Below, piece after piece: positions 28,025-34,887 of a stretch of 34,887 nucleotides of DNA. Numbering within the stretch: the first letter of the stretch is position 1; every line of letters starts with the position of its first letter. The position numbers and the translations under genes are program-made. This stretch comes from Deltaproteobacteria bacterium. GTDB lineage: Bacteria; Desulfobacterota; Desulfomonilia; UBA1062. The DNA lies in contig JAKQBR010000369.1 of NCBI GenBank assembly GCA_029574005.1, forward strand, positions 1 through 34,887, read 5' to 3'. The notes beneath the pieces are model-generated. The model saw nothing but the letters and a program-made list of their open reading frames with translations, did no database searches and had not been told where the DNA came from.

Positions 28025-28477
28025 TCAGTCCTTGAAATGCAGCTCGCGCACATCCTGGAACCCCCTCACCACGTAGTAGGATTCCACGGCGATGCGTATC
28101 AGCGCGCACGTGTCCGATCGGGCGAACGCGCTTAAGTGCGGGTACTTGCGCACATAGTCCTCCAGATGCCGTTCCCGCTCCGCCCCGCTGAGCTCCAGGG
28201 CCTGGCCCAGGACCGTTACCGCCGTGGCCGTTTCAGTGTCGGATCCCTGGTTGGAACGGTTGTCGATCATCACCGCCACGCGGGTGTTTGAAAGCAGGTT
28301 GGTGAATTTGCGCGTGGCGCGGTCCGTGGCGCAGACGAGGCCTCTGAGGTCCTCGGTGTGGGCAAACGCCATCAGGCTCACATACGGCTGCCCCTGGTCC
28401 TGGGTCGCCAGGACGGCAAACTGCTGTGAGGCGAACAACGCCCTGAGTATCGCTTCAATCTCTTCCCGGGCTTCCAT
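28025..28477 (-). CDS. Pyridoxamine 5'-phosphate oxidase-like FMN-binding protein
   Basis: FAVLATQDQGQPYVSLMAFAHTEDLRGLVCATDRATRKFTNLLSNTRVAVMIDNR; start after AGGGGGG. Confidence 0.87.
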   Translation of the reverse strand: MEAREEIEAILRALFASQQFAVLATQDQGQPYVSLMAFAHTEDLRGLVCATDRATRKFTNLLSNTRVAVMIDNRSNQGSDTETATAVTVLGQALELSGAERERHLEDYVRKYPHLSAFARSDTCALIRIAVESYYVVRGFQDVRELHFKD

Positions 28478-28565
28478 CAGCCCCCCTTGCTTCATGGACT
28501 CTCACGGCATAGTAGGCAGGCGCTCGCGATCTGTCAATGGCCAGATTGCCTCGGGCTGCCTTCGC

Positions 28566-28603
28566 AAAAAAGGGGCCCCGGCCCGTCATGGGTCCGGGTC
28601 CCC
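28566..28603 (-). terminator. Rho-independent terminator for the CoA-transferase gene
   Basis: Hairpin GGGGCCCCGGCCC/GGGTCCGGGTCCCC flanked by A6 on + (U6 on the minus transcript), about 39 nt past the stop codon. Confidence 0.7.
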
Positions 28604-28641
28604 TCGTCCCCTATGGGAAATACGGCCGCAGCGCCTGGGCG

Positions 28642-30333
28642 CTAAGCCGAGAGTATTTCCCCCAGCTGCGCGAACGATGCGCGCCAGGCCGCCGACGCCC
28701 AGTCTCTCTCGCGCCTCAAGCGCCAGAGGAGCTTGGCCTTCATGAGCATCCCGGCGCCATCACGTCCGGCCCTGATGAGAGACCTTTCCGCCTCGGTGGC
28801 ATACGCTTCCAGGGCGATGCCCAACCCGAGCGGATAGACGTTCGCGGCGCTGACGGCCCCGAATTTCCTGACAAGCTCGGAATAGGTATTGTTGCGGCAG
28901 GCCTCCGGCACCGTATAGGATGCATCCACGATCCCGAGCGTGCGCGCACTCGCAAGCAGCTCCTTCTGAAAGGCGGAGTCGGCCAGCTCGATCGCCGCCT
29001 TGGCCCGGTCGCTGATCGTGGCGAACCCGACACGCCGCCACCCGTACTCGGTCACGATGTAATCCATCTTATTGCGGGGCACGCCGATCACGTTGGAAAG
29101 CAACGGCACGATGTTGCTCTTCTCAGGCACGCCCTTTTCATTGCGGTACGCGCTCCTGAGGCAGAGGATCGACTTGCCGCCCGGACTTTTCATGGCCGAT
29201 TCCTGGAACTCGAACTGCCCCCCCATACCGGTGTATTGCATGAAGCGCGAGCCCTTGATCAGACCTTCGGACGCGCACTGGGTGAAGAGATCCATCTGCA
29301 GGGTGCTGTTCACGGCATGGAAGAGCGGCAGCTTTGCGATGACGTCAAGGTTGTTGGTGTCGTGCACGCTCGTCAGGTAGAAATCGGGGTTGTCGTCCAC
29401 GTAGCGGAAGAGCTCCTCGCTGCCCACCACAAAGGAGCCGGTCACAAGCGCACCCTTCTCGTTTCTCCGGGTAATGACGCCGTTTTTGATGAGATACATG
29501 AAGGCCGGTGAGATCATCTCGGAGACGCCGTTGATGCCGGTCCGGCCGAGCCGCTTGAGCCAGAAGCCGACGGCGTCCGCCATCTGGCCGATCCCGATCT
29601 GAAGCGTGGCCCCGTCCGGAATGAGCTCGGCCGCATAGCTGCCGATGGCATGCTCCACAACGCTCAAGGGCTGATGCGGCATGCTGTACAGCGGCTCCTT
29701 GCTTTCAATGACATAATCGATCATGGCTTCGGGGATGTCTCCGTCGCCGTGGCAGTAGGGCATGTCGTCGGTCTCGATGAGCATCACCACCCCACCGGCG
29801 GATTTCACGTCGCGAATGGTCCTGGTCATGATGTCGGTGTTCGTGCCACAGTTGAACCGCCCGTGCCGATAGGCGGCCTTCATGGCCACGACATTGGCGC
29901 CCCGCATCCGCAGGGCCTCGTTGACGTCGCGGAAGTTGATCGGCGTATAATCGAGCTGGGCGTCAGGCGCGGCGGTGGAGAAGCCGGGGAAGAAATAAAA
30001 GCTGTAGAATTTCAGGTAGTCGGGCATGGGCGTGCCGTTCTTTTTCGCCTCAAGACATTCATCGATATACGTGAAGGTGGTGTAGCGGCGGTACACCCGC
30101 TGAAAGATCGGATTGAGCAGCCGGGCCTTCATCCCGCCGGTCACCTCAGGCACCTGCAGGGCCAGGGCCGTCAGGACGGAGAGGTTGATCCGGCCTTCTT
30201 TGGCCTGGCGGGCGAAACCGTTCAGATACTGGTTTCCCGCCCCAATCCCGAGCGGCGACACGACGAAGATGTCGCGCCCCAACCGGTCGATAGCATCGGC
30301 GCAGGCGGCTTGTGCTGACGTGCATCTCTTCAT
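28642..30333 (-). CDS. Acetyl-CoA hydrolase/transferase-family protein (CoA-transferase)
   Basis: LQIGIGQMADAVGFWL, GVSEMISPAF, VNSTLQMDLFTQCASE, GMGGQFEFQESAMKSPGGKSILCL, IVTEYG. Confidence 0.88.
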   Translation of the reverse strand: MKRCTSAQAACADAIDRLGRDIFVVSPLGIGAGNQYLNGFARQAKEGRINLSVLTALALQVPEVTGGMKARLLNPIFQRVYRRYTTFTYIDECLEAKKNGTPMPDYLKFYSFYFFPGFSTAAPDAQLDYTPINFRDVNEALRMRGANVVAMKAAYRHGRFNCGTNTDIMTRTIRDVKSAGGVVMLIETDDMPYCHGDGDIPEAMIDYVIESKEPLYSMPHQPLSVVEHAIGSYAAELIPDGATLQIGIGQMADAVGFWLKRLGRTGINGVSEMISPAFMYLIKNGVITRRNEKGALVTGSFVVGSEELFRYVDDNPDFYLTSVHDTNNLDVIAKLPLFHAVNSTLQMDLFTQCASEGLIKGSRFMQYTGMGGQFEFQESAMKSPGGKSILCLRSAYRNEKGVPEKSNIVPLLSNVIGVPRNKMDYIVTEYGWRRVGFATISDRAKAAIELADSAFQKELLASARTLGIVDASYTVPEACRNNTYSELVRKFGAVSAANVYPLGLGIALEAYATEAERSLIRAGRDGAGMLMKAKLLWRLRRERDWASAAWRASFAQLGEILSA

Positions 30334-30396
30334 GAAAGCGTCCTCCTTTTCATAGCCAGTTCAGGCCGCCACGGGGACGGCCAACACGAGAACGAT

Positions 30397-30424
30397 ATCA
30401 TAGCGTATTGCGCGCAGGGTTCAA
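30397..30424 (-). promoter_or_regulatory. Candidate promoter for the CoA-transferase gene
   Basis: On minus strand: TTGAAC - 16 nt - TATGAT in the AraC/CoA-transferase intergenic gap. Confidence 0.4.
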
Positions 30425-30461
30425 TGATCGGAGACGCAAAAAATTGACGAAATGCGCAGAC

Positions 30462-31502
30462 TCAGGGGCGGGACGCCCCGGTCGGGTCCATGGGGGCGGA
30501 TATCCGGAACTGGCGCGGCGTCAGGCCGGTCCATTTCTTGAAGCTGCGGTGAAACGCGCTGGGCTCGGAGAACCCGAGCATGAAGGCGATCTCGGAAACG
30601 GGCATGGTCCGGTCGCGCAGCAGATCCATGGCCGCGCTTTTGCGCACGGAATCAAGGATGGCGCGGTACGAAGTGCCCTCCTGCTTGAGCTTCAGCTGCA
30701 GGGTGCGCACGCTCGTTTCTAGCCTGGAGGCGAGCGCCTCGATGCGCGGTATGCCGGTCGGGACACCCTGAACGATGATCCTCCCGGCCCTGGCCGCATA
30801 CGAGTCGGCCTGAAAGAGGTCGTTCAGCCTCTCGCGGGCATGCCGTTCAAAAACCTGCCGCAGCTCCGGGTTGGGCTCCCTGATCCTGATCGCAAGGTCG
30901 CTTTGCGTCAGGATGATGCGGCCCTGTGGGCGGCCGAATCGCACGGGGCACCTGAAGATGCGCGCGTACTCGCCATGGAGGTCCGGTGCCGGCCTATGGG
31001 TGAAATGGACCTCGTGCAGGGTCAGGTCCCGGCCGGTCAGCCGTTTGGCATAATAGACCATGGAGGCGAACTTGGAGTCGAGATACTGGGCCCGGAAAAA
31101 GGGCGATCCGCCCTTGAGCGTTACGACCACGGTACAGATGCCGCCGGAGCAGCGGTAATCGGTCTGGGACACGTTGTCCTGGATGGCCTCAAAGGCGCAG
31201 TAGGTCTTCAGCACCTCCTCGATCGTGCCGCAATTCATCATCAGGTAATTGAGGATGTTGGATGGCCCCTTTTCGATCTGCGCCCCGAAGTGCAGGCCGA
31301 AATGGGCGTCCCGGGTAAGCTCGTAGGCCAGGGCGAAGATACGCTCAAGCGCATCCAGCGGTATCCGGTTGTCGGGCGGCTCAAAGGCGGAAGGTGAAAG
31401 CCCGATGCGATCGCAAAAGGCCTGCCGGGCGATACCGTGCCTCTCCAGAAAATCGAACAGCAAGCCCAGCTTGGATGCGGAAAGAGAGTAGCCCTCCTTC
31501 AT
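30462..31502 (-). CDS. AraC-family transcriptional regulator with N-terminal arabinose-binding-like (PF12625-type) domain
   Basis: C-terminal HTH (MDLLRDRTMPVSEIAFMLGFSEPSAFHRSFKKWTGLTPRQFR); N-terminus typical of the OruR/ArgR-like AraC subgroup. Confidence 0.9.
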   Translation of the reverse strand: MKEGYSLSASKLGLLFDFLERHGIARQAFCDRIGLSPSAFEPPDNRIPLDALERIFALAYELTRDAHFGLHFGAQIEKGPSNILNYLMMNCGTIEEVLKTYCAFEAIQDNVSQTDYRCSGGICTVVVTLKGGSPFFRAQYLDSKFASMVYYAKRLTGRDLTLHEVHFTHRPAPDLHGEYARIFRCPVRFGRPQGRIILTQSDLAIRIREPNPELRQVFERHARERLNDLFQADSYAARAGRIIVQGVPTGIPRIEALASRLETSVRTLQLKLKQEGTSYRAILDSVRKSAAMDLLRDRTMPVSEIAFMLGFSEPSAFHRSFKKWTGLTPRQFRISAPMDPTGASRP

Positions 31503-31672
31503 CGCCTCACCGATTCACTCCCGTCATAGCGGTTGTATTCTCCCGGCCTGTTATACCACTATCATGTTTTTCATCACAAGTCTCGTTCAATGCCCGCGAC
31601 GGCCGGAGAGTCTCCGGCGCCCTCTTTACGGCCCGGATCAAAAAATCCATTCGCGCCCCGCCCTTTCTCTGT

Positions 31673-31701
31673 TTGCGCAGAGGCAGGCCGCGTGTTACAC
31701 T
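31673..31701 (+). promoter_or_regulatory. Weak candidate promoter upstream of hisF
   Basis: TTGCGC - 17 nt - TACACT. Confidence 0.25.
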
Positions 31702-31733
31702 CAGCGCATTGACCTAAGTGGAAAGGAGCATCC

Positions 31734-32495
31734 ATGGAACCGATCAGGATCATGCCCTGTCTCGACATGAAAGACGGCCGGGTGGTGAAAGGGGTGCATT
31801 TCGTCGACCTGCGCGAAGCCGGGGATCCGGTGGAGCATGCCCGGTTTTACCAGGCCGAAGGCGCGAACGAGCTCGCCATGCTCGATATCGCGGCCACGCT
31901 CGAGAACCGCAAGACCAGGCTCGAATGGGTGAAGAACGTCGCCGCGGTGATCTCGATCCCCTTGACCGTGGGGGGTGGAATCTCATCGCTGGAAGATATC
32001 GAACTCGTCTTGAATGCCGGCGCCAGCAAGGTCTCGATCAACACGGCCGCGGTCAAAAACCCCGAGCTGGTGCGCGAAGCGGCCCGCACCTTCGGTCCGG
32101 CCAGCATCACGGTCGCCATCGATGCCCGCCGCAACCCGGCCCAGCCTTCGGGCTTCGAACTCGTCGTCTCCGGCGGCAAACAGCCCATCGGAAAAGACGC
32201 CATCGCCTGGGCCGCGCGCTGCCAGGATCTCGGTGCAGGCTGCCTGCTGCCCACGAGCATGGACGGCGACGGAACCCGGCAAGGGTTCGATATCGAGTTT
32301 ACGCGGGCGGTCTCCCAGGCCGTACAGATCCCGGTGGTTGCCTCGGGGGGCGCCGGAACGCTTGAAGACTTCCACCGTGCCGTGTCGGAAGGCGGGGCGA
32401 AGATCGTCCTGGCCGCCTCGGTCTTTCATTTCCGGATCCTGAGCATCCGCGAGGTGAAGGATTACCTGCGCTCCAAAGGCTATGCCGTCCGGTAA
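31734..32495 (+). CDS. hisF: Imidazole glycerol phosphate synthase cyclase subunit
   Basis: RIMPCLDMKDGRVVKGVHFVDLREAGDPVE (Asp11), PLTVGGGISS, VAIDARR (Asp130 equivalent), TSMDGDGT, VASGGAGTLEDF. Confidence 0.94.
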   Translation: MEPIRIMPCLDMKDGRVVKGVHFVDLREAGDPVEHARFYQAEGANELAMLDIAATLENRKTRLEWVKNVAAVISIPLTVGGGISSLEDIELVLNAGASKVSINTAAVKNPELVREAARTFGPASITVAIDARRNPAQPSGFELVVSGGKQPIGKDAIAWAARCQDLGAGCLLPTSMDGDGTRQGFDIEFTRAVSQAVQIPVVASGGAGTLEDFHRAVSEGGAKIVLAASVFHFRILSIREVKDYLRSKGYAVR

Positions 32496-32625
32496 CGGTG
32501 CCCTAGAAGACGGCAAGAGGCCTGATAATGCCGCTTTCCCCCCTTGACAAGGGACGAGCATACGTTGGATAGAGGGTAATGACCATGGGGTCTGTACGGT
32601 AGAACCCTAAACAAGGAGAGAGAGC

Positions 32626-33270
32626 ATGATGAGCCGCTCAAGCAAGAGCACCGGCCGGGAATGGATCGAGGCCCTGGTCATTGCTTTTGTGCTGGCCGTC
32701 TTGATCAGGGCTTTCATCCTGCACCCGTACAAGATCCCGTCCTCCTCCATGGAGGACACGCTCTTGAGGGGCGATCATATCATGGCCGCCAAGTTCTCCT
32801 ACGGCATGACCGTTCCCTTCACCACCTATAAACTCTGGGGCCGGGATATCGTGCCGAAGCGCGGCGATGTCGTCATCTTCTCCTTCCCCAAGGACCCGTC
32901 GCTTGATTTTGTCAAGCGCGTCATCGGCCTGCCCGGAGAGACCCTGCAGATCAAGAACAAGCGCGTGATCATCGGCGGCAGGGAATACCTCAACGGGCAC
33001 GAGAAGTTCGAAGACGCGTTCCTCCTGAGCGACGGACCGAACCGGTCCCGCGACAACCTGGGGCCCATCAAGATCGAACCGGGCCACGTCTTCGTCATGG
33101 GCGACAACCGCGACAAGAGCTATGACAGTCGCTTCTGGGGGCAGCTGCCCGTCGAAAACATCAAGGGCAAGGCGATGATCGTTTACTTCTCCTGGGACAG
33201 TGAACGCCACGCACCGCGCCTGGATCGCATCGGCACCCTGATCAATGGAAAAGAAGCGAAAAAGGAGTGA
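32626..33270 (+). CDS. lepB: Signal peptidase I (copy 1)
   Basis: IPSSSMEDTLLRGD (catalytic Ser), DFVKRVIGLPGET (catalytic Lys), VMGDNRDKSYDSRFWG. Confidence 0.95.
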   Translation: MMSRSSKSTGREWIEALVIAFVLAVLIRAFILHPYKIPSSSMEDTLLRGDHIMAAKFSYGMTVPFTTYKLWGRDIVPKRGDVVIFSFPKDPSLDFVKRVIGLPGETLQIKNKRVIIGGREYLNGHEKFEDAFLLSDGPNRSRDNLGPIKIEPGHVFVMGDNRDKSYDSRFWGQLPVENIKGKAMIVYFSWDSERHAPRLDRIGTLINGKEAKKE

Positions 33271-33274
33271 AGCG

Positions 33275-33949
33275 TTGAACAGACCGCGTACCGCCGAACT
33301 GGATATGGATTCACCAAAAGACATGGAGCAGACGCAGCCGCCCAAGAGCGCGGTGCGGGAATGGACCGAGGCCCTGATCATCGCCCTGATCCTGGCGCTG
33401 ATCATCCGTGCCTTCCTCCTGCAGGCCTACCGCATCCCGTCCTCCTCCATGGAGGACACGCTCCTGAAAGGCGACCATATCCTGGCCACCAAGTACAATT
33501 ACGGCATGACCATCCCCTTCACCACCCATAAGCTCTGGGGCAAGGATATCGTGCCGAAGCGCGGCGACGTGATCATCTTTTCCTTTCCCAACAACACCTC
33601 GGTGGACTTTGTCAAACGCGTGATCGGCCTGCCCGGCGATACCATCGCCGTCCGCAATAAAAAGGTCGTGGTGAATGGTCGGGAGCTCTCGTTGGGCCAT
33701 GAAAAGTATACCGACCCTTATATCGTCACCGAAGGCCCGGGCAGGATGCGTGACAACATGCCCGAGGTGGTGGTGCAAAAGGGTCATGTCTTCGCCATGG
33801 GAGACAACCGCGACCAGAGCTATGACAGCCGCTTCTGGGGGCAGCTGCCCGTCGAAAACATCAAGGGCAAGGCGCTGATCATCTACTTCTCCTATGAACG
33901 CGGGAACATGCTCCGCCGTCTGGGGCGCATCGGACACCTGATCAAATAG
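33275..33949 (+). CDS. lepB: Signal peptidase I (copy 2)
   Basis: IPSSSMEDTLLKGD, DFVKRVIGLPGD, AMGDNRDQSYDSRFWG; probable TTG start after AAAGGAG (maximal ORF from 33245). Confidence 0.94.
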   Translation: MNRPRTAELDMDSPKDMEQTQPPKSAVREWTEALIIALILALIIRAFLLQAYRIPSSSMEDTLLKGDHILATKYNYGMTIPFTTHKLWGKDIVPKRGDVIIFSFPNNTSVDFVKRVIGLPGDTIAVRNKKVVVNGRELSLGHEKYTDPYIVTEGPGRMRDNMPEVVVQKGHVFAMGDNRDQSYDSRFWGQLPVENIKGKALIIYFSYERGNMLRRLGRIGHLIK

Positions 33950-33958
33950 GGACGTTTC

Positions 33959-34495
33959 ATGACGACGCCGACCCTCAAGCCCAACGAGATCCAGACCATC
34001 CTGAACAAGCTGGCAAGAAGCGTGGCGCGGCGCTTCACGCAGTGGGATGATGTCGTCTTCATCGGCATCCGAAGCGGCGGCGAGCATCTCGCCCGCCACC
34101 TGGTGAAACGCCTGGAGGCCAAAACCGGCGCTCGTCTGCCCTTGGGGGTTTTGGATATCGCCCTGTACCGTGACGATCTCTCCAAGCGGCTGTACCCCGA
34201 GGTGCGCCCCACCGATATCCCCTTCGATGTGGGCAACAAGATCGTCATCCTGGTGGACGACGTCATCAATACCGGCCGCACCGTGCGCGCCGCCATCGAG
34301 CACATCGTCGATCTGGGACGCCCGCGCCGCATCTATCTCCTCGCGTTCTTCGACCGCGGCGGCCGCGAGCTGCCCATCCAACCCGACTTTGTCGGCCGCA
34401 GGGTGAGCCTGCCGGAGGGCAAGGTCCTCAAACTCGTGATCCCCGAGGATGAGGGCGCGCTCGGGGAAGTCCTGCTCTGTGAGGCGCGCCGATGA
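33959..34495 (+). CDS. pyrR: PyrR bifunctional pyr operon regulator / uracil phosphoribosyltransferase
   Basis: [46 protein letters not shown] motif. Confidence 0.94.
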   Translation: MTTPTLKPNEIQTILNKLARSVARRFTQWDDVVFIGIRSGGEHLARHLVKRLEAKTGARLPLGVLDIALYRDDLSKRLYPEVRPTDIPFDVGNKIVILVDDVINTGRTVRAAIEHIVDLGRPRRIYLLAFFDRGGRELPIQPDFVGRRVSLPEGKVLKLVIPEDEGALGEVLLCEARR

Positions 34496-34887
34496 ACTGG
34501 CCGCACAAGGATCTGATCGGGATCGCCGACCTGACCGCGGCCGAGATCGAGACCATCCTCGATATGACCCCTTCGTTCAAGGAGATCTCCCGGCGGGACA
34601 TCAAAAAGGTGCCCACGCTGCGGGGTAAGACCGTGGTGCTGCTCTTCTATGAGGCCAGCACCCGTACGCGCCTGTCATTCGAGATCGCGGCCAAACGGCT
34701 GAGCGCCGATACCGTGGCCATATCGCAAAGCGGCTCCTCCTTCGAAAAGGGCGAGACCATGCTGGACGCCGCCAAGAACATCATGGCCATGAACCCGGAC
34801 TGCATCGTGATCCGCTACCCCTTTGCCGGGACCGTGGCGCGCCTGGCCAGGATCATGCCCTGCAGCGTGATCAACGCGGGCGACGGC
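34492..34887 (+). CDS. pyrB: Aspartate carbamoyltransferase, N-terminal part (runs off window)
   Basis: [23 protein letters not shown]...[19 protein letters not shown] (STRTR motif)...[19 protein letters not shown] overlaps pyrR stop. Confidence 0.94.
   Translation, partial: MNWPHKDLIGIADLTAAEIETILDMTPSFKEISRRDIKKVPTLRGKTVVLLFYEASTRTRLSFEIAAKRLSADTVAISQSGSSFEKGETMLDAAKNIMAMNPDCIVIRYPFAGTVARLARIMPCSVINAGDG

Noticed and set aside
33959-34495. pyrR-pyrB as a novel regulatory arrangement
   Set aside because: pyrR directly before pyrB is a common bacterial arrangement; no attenuator-like leader was visible before pyrR.

Overview
GC-rich, densely coded bacterial chromosome segment. The gene content suggests an anaerobe, possibly Desulfobacterota/'delta-proteobacterial'; taxonomy is inference only. 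From left to right: (1) the end of argB, then argD-argF-argG-argH, a small lipoprotein, lysA-dapA-dapB, a FAH-family protein, folK, a receiver-PAS-histidine kinase hybrid, a lytic transglycosylase and pgsA. (2) An old-yellow-enzyme-like protein with a C-terminal Cys cluster, then cutA. (3) A tight four-gene cassette (14658-18443): a lysine-2,3-aminomutase-like radical SAM enzyme, two tandem non-canonical D-Ala-D-Ala-ligase-like ATP-grasp proteins and a GNAT acetyltransferase. This is the best candidate here for an undescribed pathway, possibly a beta-lysine-containing small peptide or conjugate. (4) A COG2509-type FAD protein and a PilZ-like protein. (5) An iron/oxidative-stress block: ferritin, ferritin-like, flavodiiron protein, flavin reductase-rubredoxin fusion, rubrerythrin, ferritin-like. 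(6) A minus-strand block: DUF486, alpha/beta hydrolase, rhomboid-TPR, GNAT, PNPOx-like, CoA-transferase, AraC regulator. (7) hisF, two tandem lepB copies, pyrR and the start of pyrB. I recognised no CRISPR array, tRNA, rRNA or transposase. All assignments come from reading the translations and motifs; no database search was run.
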